A stretch of 64,000 nucleotides of DNA from Winogradskyella sp. PG-2 (GTDB lineage Bacteria; Bacteroidota; Bacteroidia; Flavobacteriales; Flavobacteriaceae). Position numbers and translations under genes: made by a program. The notes beneath the pieces were generated by a model. That model worked only from the letters and a program-made list of their open reading frames with translations. It searched no databases and was not told where the DNA came from. Location: NCBI RefSeq assembly GCF_000828715.1, contig NZ_AP014583.1, positions 3,532,001 to 3,596,000 of the forward strand, read 5' to 3'. Shown piece by piece: positions 16,398 through 25,432 of the stretch (the first letter of the stretch is position 1; the number at the start of each line of letters is the position of its first letter).

Positions 16398-17658
16398 ATG
16401 ATTTTTAGAAGCATAAAAAATATTTACTCAATAGTTGTATTTGTATTAGCATTTACGGCTTGCGCACAAGAAAAGTATAGAAACACTAGCTTAAAGCCTA
16501 TAAACCATTCTGAATATAATTTAGATAGTCTAAAATCTGTACTTAATAGTTATGTGGATCGTAAACAATTAGCAGGTTTACAAACTGCTATACATCACAA
16601 AGGAGAACTCATACATTACGATTCTTATGGTTATGCTAATATTGAAAGAAAGAAACCTTTGAATGAACAAAGTATCTTTCGCATTTTCTCTATGACCAAA
16701 CCTATTACGTCAGTTGGATTAATGCAATTATACGAACAAGGTGAATTTAAACTTGATGATCCTTTACACCTTTATATACCAGAGTTTGAAAACATGACCG
16801 TATTTAATGAAGATAATGAAATTGTACCTACTAAGAATGCTATAAAAGTTATTGATTTACTTAGACATAGTTCTGCATTAGTTATGGCAGAAGTCCAAAC
16901 TCAGACTTAAATAATTTGTATGCAACAGCTAACTTAGGAAACTCACAAGGTTTAAAAATTTTATTGATAAAATAAGTAAGCTCCCTCTTCTCTTTGAACC
17001 AGGAACTGCTTATGAATATGGGCACTCAACTGAAATTTGTGGTTATTTGATTGAGGTCTTAAGTGGACAGCCTGTAGAAAATTATCTTCAAGAGCACATT
17101 TTAAATCCCTTAAACATGAAAGACATACGCTTTCAACTTCCTAAAGAGAAAATAAAACATTTTACAACAGGTTATCGGGCCGGTAACAATGGAAGTCTGG
17201 AAATTGCAGAATTACCAGAAGAAAGTATGTTTATAAACCAACCTAACTTTATTAGAGCTGGTGGCGGCTTGGTTTCTACAACTAATGACTATATTAATTT
17301 TTGTAAAATGCTTCTTAACAAAGGCTCTCTATATGGTCATCAATTTTTGAAACCTGAGACCATTGATTTAATGACTAAAAATCATTTAGCTTCAGTTAGA
17401 GAGCATACACCAAGATTACGAATTTTACCAAATGAGACTGGTTTTGGTTTGGGGTTTTCTATTGCAGAGCAAGATAATGGATCTGTTGTTTATGGTTGGG
17501 GAGGTGCCGTTGGAACTTATTTTAGAGTAGATCCAGAGAAAGACTTAGCTTATATTATGATGATTCAGATATCACCTTATAGACAATTGTTTTTACGAGA
17601 AACGTTTCAAACTTTGGTGAACGATGTTATTAAAAATAAAAAAAACATCCATAATTAG
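16398..17658 (+). pseudogene. Serine hydrolase of the beta-lactamase family, broken by two single-base deletions
   Basis: The first open part (16398-16910) has a signal peptide ending near ACAQ and the catalytic SMTK motif (Ser-x-x-Lys) of class C-like beta-lactamases and esterases. The frame then runs into a stop. The second part (17047-17658) carries the C-terminal half, including the GFGLGFSI and GWGGAVGTYFRVDP blocks (family position of the KTG/HxG motif). Two one-base additions restore a single continuous frame: a T at the TT of 16882-16883 (gives HSSALVYGRSPNSDLNN) and an A in the A5 run at 16954-16958 (gives GLKNFIDKISKLPLLF). Both lie in homopolymers, so base-calling error is a real alternative to gene decay. 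The intact protein would be a secreted or periplasmic serine hydrolase of about 420 residues with unknown substrate. Confidence 0.85.
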
Positions 17659-17667
17659 GATGCTTTT
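17638..17667. terminator. Imperfect hairpin between convergent genes
   Basis: CATCC / GGATG stem with a 7-base loop, one A-C mismatch and flanking A4/T4 pairing. It overlaps the end of the broken serine-hydrolase gene and faces the convergent pirin gene. Confidence 0.5.
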
Positions 17668-17689
17668 CCGCTATTAACCGATTATAGAT

Positions 17690-18406
17690 TTAGTCCATAG
17701 GAACTTCAACAATAACTAGTTCTGAATTTCCATTAGATTTTATTTGAATATTTTCTGTGTCAGAAATACCAATAGCGTCTCTTTTATTCAGTAAGTTTCC
17801 ATCTACTTCAATATTACCATCAACAACAAAAATGTATAAGCCATTATTACTAGATTTTATATTTAAATCTATGGATTTACCCGAATCTAAATTCGACCTA
17901 TAAATATACGCTTGCTGACTAATTGGTAGAGCATCTCCTTCTAATTTGTCTTTTGGTGCAATAACCGTTTGAAGTTTATTTATTCTATCTTCAACAGGAA
18001 ATTCCCGTTGCTCATAATTGGGTTTTACACTCATTTCTTCTGGAATAATCCATAATTGAAGAAAGTTAACTTCGTCCATTTTACTATCATTAAATTCAGA
18101 ATGTGTTAAACCGGTCCCTGCACTCATTACTTGTACTTCGCCAACTTCAATAGCACGTTTGTTTCCCATACTGTCTTTATGTGAGAGTGCTCCTTTTAAC
18201 GGGATTGAAATAATCTCCATATTCTGATGTGGATGTGTTCCAAATCCCATTTTTGGTTGAACTAAATCGTCATTTAATACGCGTAGCATTCCAAAATTAT
18301 TACGCTCTGGATTTTGATAGCTTGAGAAACTAAATGTGTGATGTGACTTTAACCAGCCATGATCTGCATAACCTCGAGTGTCTGCTTTGTGAATTATTGT
18401 TTGCAT
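17690..18406 (-). CDS. Pirin family protein (YhhW-type, bicupin)
   Basis: 238 residues, a double-cupin iron protein of the type whose E. coli relative YhhW shows quercetin 2,3-dioxygenase activity. The metal ligands of the N-terminal cupin are readable as His58 and His60 (THPHQNMEI), His102 and Glu104 (THSEFN). The N-terminal block ADTRGYADHGWLKSHHTFSF is typical. Cytoplasmic. A second pirin gene lies 43 bp upstream on the same strand and an FMN reductase plus MarR regulator come before that, which suggests a response to quinones, flavonoids or other electrophiles. The true substrate is unknown. Confidence 0.9.
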   Translation of the reverse strand: MQTIIHKADTRGYADHGWLKSHHTFSFSSYQNPERNNFGMLRVLNDDLVQPKMGFGTHPHQNMEIISIPLKGALSHKDSMGNKRAIEVGEVQVMSAGTGLTHSEFNDSKMDEVNFLQLWIIPEEMSVKPNYEQREFPVEDRINKLQTVIAPKDKLEGDALPISQQAYIYRSNLDSGKSIDLNIKSSNNGLYIFVVDGNIEVDGNLLNKRDAIGISDTENIQIKSNGNSELVIVEVPMD

Positions 18407-18449
18407 AGTTTTATTTTTTAAGGTTAGATTTCTGCCTTTGCAGAAAAAA

Positions 18450-19322
18450 CTAGTTTGTTGGAAGAAATCCCATTTTACCCATTTGGTAATCTCTCATGGC
18501 TTCCATAATTTCAGTTTGATTATTCATTACATATGGCCCATAAGTAGCTACTGGTTCATTAAAAGGTTCACCAGATAAAAATAGCAACAGACTATTGTCC
18601 TCTGCTTCAATTGAAAATCCATCACCATCTTGATTAAACTGAATAATTTGATTTTTATTCAATTCTAAAGTAGTTGCACTATTGACTTTAGTCTGTCCTT
18701 TTAATAAGTACAACATACCTTGTTGTGAATTATCGAAATTGATAGTCTGTTTTCCTCCAGCCTTTGCTTCAATCATAAAAGCATTAATTGCAGTTTGTGT
18801 CCCAATTCTTCCAAAAGTCTGGTTGAGTTTTCCAGCAATGATTCTAGTTTCAATTTTTCCATCATCTGATGTTACGATTCTAAAATCCTCGTGTTTTACA
18901 TGCTGGTAATTTGCTTCCATCATCTTTTTCTCAGCTGGAAGATTTAACCATAATTGAATGCCTTCAATAGTTCCTCCTTTTTTAACAAAAGCTTTTGATG
19001 GTCCTTCTGCATGGATAATACCTCTACCAGCAGTTGTCCATTGTACATCCCCAGCTTTTACAACACTTTCGTTTCCTAAAGAATCACGATGTAATTGTTC
19101 GCCTTGAATTAAAAAGGTTACAGGTTCAAAACCTCTATGTGGATGAGGACCTAAATCAAAGGGATTACTTTTTTCATGAATTTCATAAGGTCCATAATGA
19201 TGTAATAGAATAAATGGGTCAACCATTTCTATTTGTTGTGTAGGTAACGGTTGACGTAATCGTATTGGCCCCATATTAACGAAATCGCTTCGTCCTACTC
19301 TATGTATTGTATTTAGTTTCAT
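18450..19322 (-). CDS. Pirin family protein (second copy)
   Basis: 290 residues, a bicupin pirin longer than its neighbour. Metal ligands appear as His60 and His62 (GPHPHRGFEPV), His104 and Glu106 (GIIHAEGP), with the block HRDSLGNESVVKAGDVQWTTAGRG between them. The C-terminal cupin carries LLLFLSGEPFNEPVATYGPYVMN, the family's common ending. It is first in a two-gene unit with the pirin at 17690. The 184 bp upstream contain a perfect 20-bp palindrome that may be the operator of the MarR-type regulator encoded next door. Activity on flavonoids is only an analogy. Confidence 0.9.
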   Translation of the reverse strand: MKLNTIHRVGRSDFVNMGPIRLRQPLPTQQIEMVDPFILLHHYGPYEIHEKSNPFDLGPHPHRGFEPVTFLIQGEQLHRDSLGNESVVKAGDVQWTTAGRGIIHAEGPSKAFVKKGGTIEGIQLWLNLPAEKKMMEANYQHVKHEDFRIVTSDDGKIETRIIAGKLNQTFGRIGTQTAINAFMIEAKAGGKQTINFDNSQQGMLYLLKGQTKVNSATTLELNKNQIIQFNQDGDGFSIEAEDNSLLLFLSGEPFNEPVATYGPYVMNNQTEIMEAMRDYQMGKMGFLPTN

Positions 19323-19425
19323 GTGTTATTACTTATTTTTTATTATTGTCATATGGAATATCCCTTTAAACTATATTGAATGTTTTAATATGTTCAATAG
19401 GATATTTCATATTAACTTTGTTATT

Positions 19426-19445
19426 ATATTTTCCATGGAAAATAT
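19426..19445. promoter_or_regulatory. Perfect 20-bp palindrome upstream of pirin genes, candidate MarR operator
   Basis: ATATTTTCCATGGAAAATAT is a perfect palindrome centred on TCCATGGA. A related near-palindrome with the core TCCAAGGA lies upstream of the reductase-marR pair at 20523. MarR proteins bind such dyads, and the gene between the two sites encodes one. A second, looser dyad (TATTGAA / TTCAATA, 12-base spacer) is at 19374-19399. Confidence 0.5.
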
Positions 19446-19506
19446 TTAGCTAAAAAAAATACGCTAGTCTGTATTCTTTTTAGATTCTTACTACGCAGGA
19501 AATTTA

Positions 19507-19944
19507 TTAGCGCATTTTATCTAGCAGATTACTCAATTGCCCTGCCTCTTCTTCATTTAAGTTTTTCAATAAATCATAATTCAAATTTCTTGGAATAGAT
19601 TTTAATAAGTCTCTTCCCTCATTGGTAATAATAATCTTAACTACACGTCTATCATGTTCTGATGGTAAACGTTCTATATAAGATTTAGCACAAAGTTTAT
19701 CCATTAATCGTGTGGCATTAGGAGAACGTTCTAACATTCTATCCTTTATAGTTTGAACCTTTAAAGGTTCAGCTGCTCCATTCAATATTCTTAATATATT
19801 ATACTGCTGTGGAGAAATACCATAGTCTTTAAAGAATTCGTTCTGACAACTTGTTATCCAATTGGCTGTATATATAATATTGAGTAATGCTTTTACTCTA
19901 TTATTTGGAAATTTTGAATTGATATCTTTTGCTAAATCACCCAT
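19507..19944 (-). CDS. MarR family transcriptional regulator
   Basis: 145 residues with the winged-helix core of the MarR family: the recognition region LERSPNATRLMDKLCAKSYIERL at about 69-91 followed by the wing PSEHDRRVVKIIITNEG at about 93-109, and helical dimerisation segments at both ends. The Asp-Arg-Arg in the wing is a family hallmark. It follows the FMN reductase gene directly (stop and start are adjacent), so both are one operon. Dyads upstream of the reductase and of the pirins suggest it controls both units, probably as a repressor released by an oxidant or aromatic ligand. Which ligand is unknown; no conserved redox Cys pair is obvious (one Cys at about 34, one at about 83). Confidence 0.9.
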   Translation of the reverse strand: MGDLAKDINSKFPNNRVKALLNIIYTANWITSCQNEFFKDYGISPQQYNILRILNGAAEPLKVQTIKDRMLERSPNATRLMDKLCAKSYIERLPSEHDRRVVKIIITNEGRDLLKSIPRNLNYDLLKNLNEEEAGQLSNLLDKMR

Positions 19945-20475
19945 TTAAAGACTTTCTGAAAATTGCTCTACTTCTTCTAGTAATTGACTATTTAATTCTT
20001 GATTCGTAATCTTTCCATCAGAAAAATTATCTCCAAAAGATGGTAAACTAAAACTGCCAACTATATTTCCTCCCATATATCCAAATCGTCCTTGAGCAAT
20101 TTCTAAAGCCGTGGCTCCACCTCTTCCACCTGGTGATGTTGCCATAAGTAGCATTGGTTTATCGCTCCACAATTTTCCATCAATTCTAGACATCCAATCA
20201 AATAAGTTTTTAAATACTGTTGCATAAGCACCATTGTGTTCTGCCAATGAAAGAACTATGCCATCAGTAGATTTTATTATATCCAAAAAATTCTTAGCGT
20301 TATCTGGAATACCATTTGCTAATTCATGATCCATTCCATATAACGGTAATTCAAAGTCATTTAAATCTAACACCTTTACTTCTACTCCATCAACTAATGA
20401 TGCAGCATAAGTCGCTAATTGTTTGTTTATTGATGTACTACTGTTACTACCCGCAAATGCTATTATATGTTTCAT
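19945..20475 (-). CDS. NAD(P)H-dependent FMN reductase / quinone reductase family
   Basis: 176 residues of the flavodoxin-like fold. The FMN phosphate loop is GSNSSTSINKQL near the N-terminus (about 9-20), and a second flavin-contact loop is SPGGRGG at about 114-120, with EHNGAYATVFKNLFDWMSR between them. Members reduce FMN, quinones, azo dyes or chromate using NAD(P)H. It directly precedes the MarR gene on the same strand, and a dyad overlaps its promoter region. Together with the two pirins this looks like an electrophile or quinone response unit. Confidence 0.88.
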   Translation of the reverse strand: MKHIIAFAGSNSSTSINKQLATYAASLVDGVEVKVLDLNDFELPLYGMDHELANGIPDNAKNFLDIIKSTDGIVLSLAEHNGAYATVFKNLFDWMSRIDGKLWSDKPMLLMATSPGGRGGATALEIAQGRFGYMGGNIVGSFSLPSFGDNFSDGKITNQELNSQLLEEVEQFSESL

Positions 20476-20522
20476 ATCTTATGTTTTAATTATTAATAGT
20501 ACAAATGTAAGATAAAAATATT

Positions 20523-20540
20523 TATACTCCAAGGAATATA
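20523..20540. promoter_or_regulatory. Near-palindrome upstream of FMN reductase-marR, candidate autoregulatory operator
   Basis: TATACTCCAAGGAATATA is an 18-bp dyad with one mismatch. Its TCC-N2-GGA core matches that of the perfect palindrome at 19426. Position about 50 bp upstream of the reductase start fits autoregulation. Confidence 0.45.
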
Positions 20541-20584
20541 CTTCCATGTAATATATTTTTAACATTTCATTTTGAAATTAGTCA

Positions 20585-20615
20585 TTACATCTATGGTTAT
20601 TCTTTTGTAAATTCG
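20585..20615 (+). promoter_or_regulatory. Candidate promoter of the acyl-CoA carboxylase gene
   Basis: TTA at 20585-20587, 20 bp, then TAAATTCG at 20608-20615, a near match to the Bacteroidota consensus TTG-N~20-TAnnTTTG. The likely transcription start is about 15 bp before the ATG at 20635. Confidence 0.4.
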
Positions 20616-20634
20616 TGCAAAAGAATTGTACTTA

Positions 20635-22263
20635 ATGGATATAAAATTCAATAAAAACGAAGATCATAATAAACTCCTACTCTCAGATTTAAAAAAGCGA
20701 TTTGCTAAAATAAAACTTGGTGGTGGTCAAAAAAGTATTGATAAGCACCATAGCAAAGGTAAAATGACTGCTCGTGAGCGTATAGATTATTTACTAGACT
20801 CAAAAGCTAAATGTATTGAGATTGGTGCTTTTGCTGGTGAAGGCATGTACGAAGACTATGGTGGCTGTCCTTCTGGTGGTGTTGTTATTAAAATTGGTTA
20901 TATAAAAGGGAAACAATGTATAGTTGTAGCCAATGACGCTACTGTAAAAGCTGGTGCATGGTTTCCAATTACTGGAAAAAAGAACCTTAGAGCTCAAGAA
21001 ATTGCTATTGAAAACAGATTACCTATTATATATCTTGTAGATAGTGCTGGTGTATTTTTGCCTATGCAAGATGAAATATTTCCTGATAAAGAGCACTTCG
21101 GGCGCATCTTTAGAAATAATGCTGTGATGAGTAGTATGGGAATTACCCAAATTGCTGCTGTTATGGGAAGTTGTGTTGCTGGTGGAGCTTATTTACCAAT
21201 AATGAGTGATGAAGCTTTAATAGTTGATAAAACTGGCAGTATCTTCTTAGCAGGAAGCTATTTAGTAAAAGCTGCTATTGGCGAATCTATTGACAATGAA
21301 ACCTTAGGTGGAGCTACAACGCATTGTGAAATCTCTGGAGTTACCGATTATAAAGCCAAAGATGATAAAGATGCTTTAGATCGCATTAAAAACATAGTAG
21401 ATAAAATCGGTGATTTTGATAAAGCCGGTTATAACAGAACTAAAGCTGCAAAACCAAAAGAGAATCCTGAAGATATTTATGGTATTCTACCAAAAAGTAG
21501 AGCTGACCAATATGATATGAAGGAAATTATTAAACGTTTGGTTGATAATTCTGAATTTGATGAATATAAAGAAGGTTATGGCCAAACTATAATTACTGCT
21601 TACGCTCGTATTGATGGTTGGGCAGTTGGTATTATAGCTAATCAACGCCAATTAGTAAAAACTAAGAAAGGTGAAATGCAATTTGGTGGTGTAATTTATA
21701 ATGACTCAGCTGATAAGGCTACACGTTTTATAGCCAATTGTAATCAGAAAAAAATTCCTTTGGTGTTTTTACAAGATGTGACAGGGTTTATGGTTGGTAG
21801 TAAATCCGAACATTCTGGTATTATAAAAGATGGTGCCAAAATGGTAAATGCAGTAAGTAACTCCGTCGTTCCAAAATTCACAATAGTTTTAGGAAATAGC
21901 TATGGAGCTGGAAATTATGCCATGTGCGGAAAAGCTTATGACCCAAGGTTAATTGCTGCATGGCCAAGTGCTGAACTCGCAGTTATGAGCGGAAATTCCG
22001 CTGCAAAAGTATTACTCCAAATTGAAAAAGCTTCGCTTAAAAAGAAAGGTGAAACAATAACAAAAGAGAAAGAAGATGAATTATTCAATGAGATAAAATC
22101 GAGATACGACAACCAAGTATCTCCTTATTATGCTGCTGCAAGAATATGGACAGATGGTGTTATAAACCCATTAGATACACGAACATGGATTAGTATGGGA
22201 ATAGAAGCTGCAAATCATGCACCTATTGAAAAACCTTTTAATATGGGAGTATTACAAGTATAA
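20635..22263 (+). CDS. Acyl-CoA carboxylase carboxyltransferase (beta) subunit
   Basis: 542 residues from the ATG at 20635, preferred over the in-frame TTG at 20626 because MDIKFNKNEDHN is a natural start. Two crotonase-like carboxyltransferase halves are present: N-terminal GKMTARERIDYLLD and VVANDATVKAGAWFPITGKKN, the acyl-CoA oxyanion-hole region MGSCVAGGAYLPIMSDE, and C-terminal FLQDVTGFMVG and LGNSYGAGNYAMCGKAYDPR. The pattern fits the beta subunit of methylcrotonyl- or propionyl-type carboxylases, which transfers carboxyl from biotin to acyl-CoA. The length, FMVG and MCG motifs lean toward the methylcrotonyl/geranyl-type class but do not settle it. No biotin carboxylase gene is adjacent. 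The MFS gene follows after 2 bp, probably in the same operon. Confidence 0.87.
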   Translation: MDIKFNKNEDHNKLLLSDLKKRFAKIKLGGGQKSIDKHHSKGKMTARERIDYLLDSKAKCIEIGAFAGEGMYEDYGGCPSGGVVIKIGYIKGKQCIVVANDATVKAGAWFPITGKKNLRAQEIAIENRLPIIYLVDSAGVFLPMQDEIFPDKEHFGRIFRNNAVMSSMGITQIAAVMGSCVAGGAYLPIMSDEALIVDKTGSIFLAGSYLVKAAIGESIDNETLGGATTHCEISGVTDYKAKDDKDALDRIKNIVDKIGDFDKAGYNRTKAAKPKENPEDIYGILPKSRADQYDMKEIIKRLVDNSEFDEYKEGYGQTIITAYARIDGWAVGIIANQRQLVKTKKGEMQFGGVIYNDSADKATRFIANCNQKKIPLVFLQDVTGFMVGSKSEHSGIIKDGAKMVNAVSNSVVPKFTIVLGNSYGAGNYAMCGKAYDPRLIAAWPSAELAVMSGNSAAKVLLQIEKASLKKKGETITKEKEDELFNEIKSRYDNQVSPYYAAARIWTDGVINPLDTRTWISMGIEAANHAPIEKPFNMGVLQV

Positions 22264-22265
22264 AT

Positions 22266-23543
22266 TTGAATAAAGAAGCAACTCAAAAACAGCCGCTCTA
22301 TTTAATATTACTACTAATATTAGCAGCAGAGGCTGTTTTTATTTTGCCTTTTGTATTACCTCGTATTTTTAGAACCACGTATTTAGAATCCTTTTCTATT
22401 ACCCAAATGGAAATAGGAAGTTGCGGCTCAGTTTATGGCATTGTTGCTTTAATATCCTATTTATTTGGTGGTCCACTTGCCGATAGATTTAGACCAAATA
22501 TTTTAATGTCAGTCGCTCTCATAATTACAGGTTTGGGTGGCATATATTTAGCCACATATCCAAGTTTATATAATCTTCACGTTCTATATGGTTTTTGGGG
22601 GTTTACTACTATTTTCTTGTTTTGGGCAGCAATGATAAAAGCTACTCGTATTTGGGGAGGAACAAATAAACAAGGCATCGCTTTTGGTTTTTTAGATGGA
22701 GGTCGTGGATTAGTTGCTGCATTATTTGGTTCCGCAGGAGTTCTTATTTTTTCGTTCTTCATAACTAAAGACATTGAATTGACTTCTATTGCAGAACGAC
22801 GTATTGCTTTCAAAGAAGTTATCACATACACCTCATATGCTGTAATTGCGGTTGGGATTATTGTATTTTTCTTTTTAAAATTAAATATCGAAAAGACTGA
22901 ATCATCAGAAAAAGCCGCTAAACTCATCACTATTGAAAATTTCAAACTAGTTATGAAGTTTAAAGCAGTTTGGCTTCTAATGATTATTATTCTTTGTGCA
23001 TATTATGGCTATAAAATGACTAACCTATTTAGTCAATATGCAGAACAGGTCGTACTTTACAACAAAATTGAAGCTGCAAAAGTCGGAACTTACCTATTAT
23101 ATATGAGACCAGTTATAGGTGTAATTATAGGTCTATTAGCCGATAGAACTAAAGCTAGTCTTTGGATTATTATTGGATTCCTTTTAATGGCTCTAACGAG
23201 TTTAATTTTTGCACTTGGCATTATAAGTGATTCCACTCCGCTATTGTTTATTATGTCCATAGGCACTATGGCTATTGGAGTTTATTCAGCAAGAGTCTTA
23301 TATTTTGCTACTTTAGAAGAGGCTAAAATTCCATTGGCTGTTACTGGTACAGCAGTTGGATTTATTTCTGTTGTAGGTTATACACCAGATATATTCACAG
23401 GTCTAGTCAATGGTTATTTTTTAGATAAATACAATGAAGTTACTGGACATCAAATTACCTTCGGAATTATGTTTGTTTTTGCTTTAATTGGATTTATAGC
23501 GTCATACAAATTATACAAACATTCTAAATCTAGTAGTATTTAA
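22266..23543 (+). CDS. MFS transporter
   Basis: 425 residues from a TTG start 2 bp after the carboxylase stop. About twelve hydrophobic helices in two groups of six, with the Major Facilitator hallmark between helices 2 and 3 (GGPLADRFRPNILM) and its echo in the second half (GLLADRTKASLWI). The central loop (KLNIEKTESSEKAAK) is cytoplasmic. Substrate unknown; oxalate/formate-type and nitrate-type MFS proteins have similar plans. Operon position with an acyl-CoA carboxylase suggests uptake or export of an organic acid, which is inference. It converges with the peptidase gene and the two overlap by 4 bp. Confidence 0.87.
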   Translation: MNKEATQKQPLYLILLLILAAEAVFILPFVLPRIFRTTYLESFSITQMEIGSCGSVYGIVALISYLFGGPLADRFRPNILMSVALIITGLGGIYLATYPSLYNLHVLYGFWGFTTIFLFWAAMIKATRIWGGTNKQGIAFGFLDGGRGLVAALFGSAGVLIFSFFITKDIELTSIAERRIAFKEVITYTSYAVIAVGIIVFFFLKLNIEKTESSEKAAKLITIENFKLVMKFKAVWLLMIIILCAYYGYKMTNLFSQYAEQVVLYNKIEAAKVGTYLLYMRPVIGVIIGLLADRTKASLWIIIGFLLMALTSLIFALGIISDSTPLLFIMSIGTMAIGVYSARVLYFATLEEAKIPLAVTGTAVGFISVVGYTPDIFTGLVNGYFLDKYNEVTGHQITFGIMFVFALIGFIASYKLYKHSKSSSI

Positions 23544-24877
23544 TTCCCTTGATGATCTTTAATTCTAGGTATTGTCAATAATTTAGTTTGGCGACCGTTT
23601 ACATATCTAAATCCATTTTCTCCCCAAAAACCTGCTTCCTCTAACATAATTCTTATGTCTCTTTTCCATTCAGGAATAGTAACGGTTGTATTTAACTCTA
23701 TAGCATAAACTGTATTTTCGTGCAAAGGATAATCGCCTGTAACTGGAACACCACCTTGAGAATCCCACATACCTAATGTTGTACCAGATGAGTGGCCATA
23801 ATTTCCTAAAGGGTGTGTGTAAATTGCTGGTCTGAAACCTTCAGCTTTACCTTCTTCTAAAGATTCGCTTAGAACTTGATTACCCGTTTTATCTGTTTTG
23901 AAATTAGAAGTGAATATATCTTGAACACGATTCCCATCCTTTAAAGCATCCACTAAATATTTTGGTGGCTCTGTTTCATCTGGTTTTAATACATAAGCTA
24001 ATTCTTGGCAGTCTGTATTTAGTCTTAAGTATGTAATGCCAAAATCACAATGCACTAAATCACCAGGAAGAATTACCATATCCTCAGGTCGATTTGAAAA
24101 AGCATATAAGTGATTTCCTAATTCTTCAGCTGTTCGCTGTACATCTACAGTTGGATGAAACCAAGTTTCTAAACCCAACGAAGTTACTTTATCTCGCATC
24201 CACCATTCAACATCAGTAGTAGTTGTAATTCCTGGAGTAATTACTTTTTCAGAAAATGCTTCAGAAATTATATCATGAGTTATATCAATTAATTGATTAT
24301 AAATCACAATCTCCGTTCCAGTGCGCGTTTCTATCCAGCTTATTGCCAATTGTTCGGCAGATTTTACTTTTGATTTATAAGACTTAGAAAGGTTATTCAT
24401 AAATGCTTCATAATCAGTTTTGACAATACCATCACATATATTAAAACTATCAGAATAGTTTAAACCTATGGTTTTGGGTTTGCGCTCATCAATTATTTGC
24501 ATTAAGCGCTTCCATTGATTTGGTTCTTTTTCTTTATCCCATGCCGAAATAATATTTTTACCAAAATTATAACGTGCTACAGCAAGTTTTTCTATTGTAT
24601 TTTCTTCTTTATTTCTATAAAACACAATGATTGTTCTGCGTCTGGCATTAAGCCAAGTTGCTGGCAACATTGTTTTTAAAACTGGATCTTCATTGTATTC
24701 GCGAGAAATTAAAATCCACATATCAAAACCTGTATCGTCCATAAGCTTGGGTAATAGATTATCAAATCTATCTTTTAAAATAGTATCTACTACTTCAGCA
24801 CGTTGCCGCTCAGGTAGTATTTGTTGACTGTATATTGATATAGAAGCTAAGCAAAATAAAACTCTAAGAAAATTCAT
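23540..24877 (-). CDS. Secreted M24 family metallopeptidase (Xaa-Pro aminopeptidase-like)
   Basis: 445 residues with an N-terminal signal peptide (MNFLRVLFCLASISIYSQQ). The C-terminal half is a pita-bread fold: metal ligands are the two Asp in HCDFGITYLRLNTDCQELAYV, the His of THPLGNYGHSSG, and the two Glu in YAIELNTTV and IMLEEAGFW. The N-terminal creatinase-like domain starts with the DNLLPKLMDDTGFDMWI block. M24B enzymes remove an N-terminal residue before proline. Export suggests peptide turnover in the periplasm or outside. The gene stands alone on its strand, ending inside the convergent MFS gene end. Confidence 0.87.
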   Translation of the reverse strand: MNFLRVLFCLASISIYSQQILPERQRAEVVDTILKDRFDNLLPKLMDDTGFDMWILISREYNEDPVLKTMLPATWLNARRRTIIVFYRNKEENTIEKLAVARYNFGKNIISAWDKEKEPNQWKRLMQIIDERKPKTIGLNYSDSFNICDGIVKTDYEAFMNNLSKSYKSKVKSAEQLAISWIETRTGTEIVIYNQLIDITHDIISEAFSEKVITPGITTTTDVEWWMRDKVTSLGLETWFHPTVDVQRTAEELGNHLYAFSNRPEDMVILPGDLVHCDFGITYLRLNTDCQELAYVLKPDETEPPKYLVDALKDGNRVQDIFTSNFKTDKTGNQVLSESLEEGKAEGFRPAIYTHPLGNYGHSSGTTLGMWDSQGGVPVTGDYPLHENTVYAIELNTTVTIPEWKRDIRIMLEEAGFWGENGFRYVNGRQTKLLTIPRIKDHQGN

Positions 24878-25090
24878 TTATTTAAGAATTATAATTGAAT
24901 AAAGTTATGAAAAATAGGTGTCATTATAAACATTTAGACATACGGTTAAAACACCATTTACAACAATAAAATACACTAATTTGTAGGAATACACCTAAAC
25001 AAATTGTGTGATTCATCGAAAAGTGGCAAATATTTCATATTATTTTTAGTAACCTTTATATGTTGACATCTACTTAACCTACAAATGATT

Positions 25091-25432
25091 ATGAAAAAAG
25101 CTTCATTAACCCAAGCAGGACTTTTTGTATTATTTACATTTTGTTTTTTATTTATGAGTTTTGGCTCTAATAATAATAACATTTTGTATACTATAACTAA
25201 TACAATTAAAAAGCCAAATCATAAGACTATAGTTTATGATGCATCAAAGGGTATAAATACAAAAAGTCTTTCAAAAGATTTGAAGCAATTAGATATTTTC
25301 GACAGAAATGGACGAAAAGTATTGTCAACAAATAAATTTGATGACACTATTTACTTAAATATATTAAGAACTGGTGCTTACTCAATTAAAATTGAAACAA
25401 ATACTGGTTACAAACAATATAGAAAAGTATAA
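25091..25432 (+). CDS. Exported mini-protein resembling an isolated type IX secretion C-terminal domain
   Basis: 113 residues from the ATG at 25091 (an upstream in-frame ATG at 25085 is less likely). A signal peptide (about 1-27, LFVLFTFCFLFMSFGS) is followed by about 30 polar residues and then a segment with the pattern of a type A T9SS sorting domain: IFDRNGRKVLST, DTIYLNILRTGAYSIKIETNTG, ending in a basic YRKV. Normal sorting domains sit on large proteins; here almost nothing else is present. It may be a decoy, a remnant, or a small surface component. A strong terminator follows. The preceding 207 bp contain no gene. Confidence 0.72.
   Translation: MKKASLTQAGLFVLFTFCFLFMSFGSNNNNILYTITNTIKKPNHKTIVYDASKGINTKSLSKDLKQLDIFDRNGRKVLSTNKFDDTIYLNILRTGAYSIKIETNTGYKQYRKV

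Noticed and set aside
16398..17658. Programmed ribosomal frameshifting in the serine hydrolase gene
   Set aside because: Two separate one-base losses in opposite homopolymers, with no slippery heptamer plus structure, are better explained by error or mutation.
22577..22945. Minus-strand frame inside the MFS gene
   Set aside because: Composition reflects the complement of hydrophobic codons; the plus-strand frame is clearly coding.
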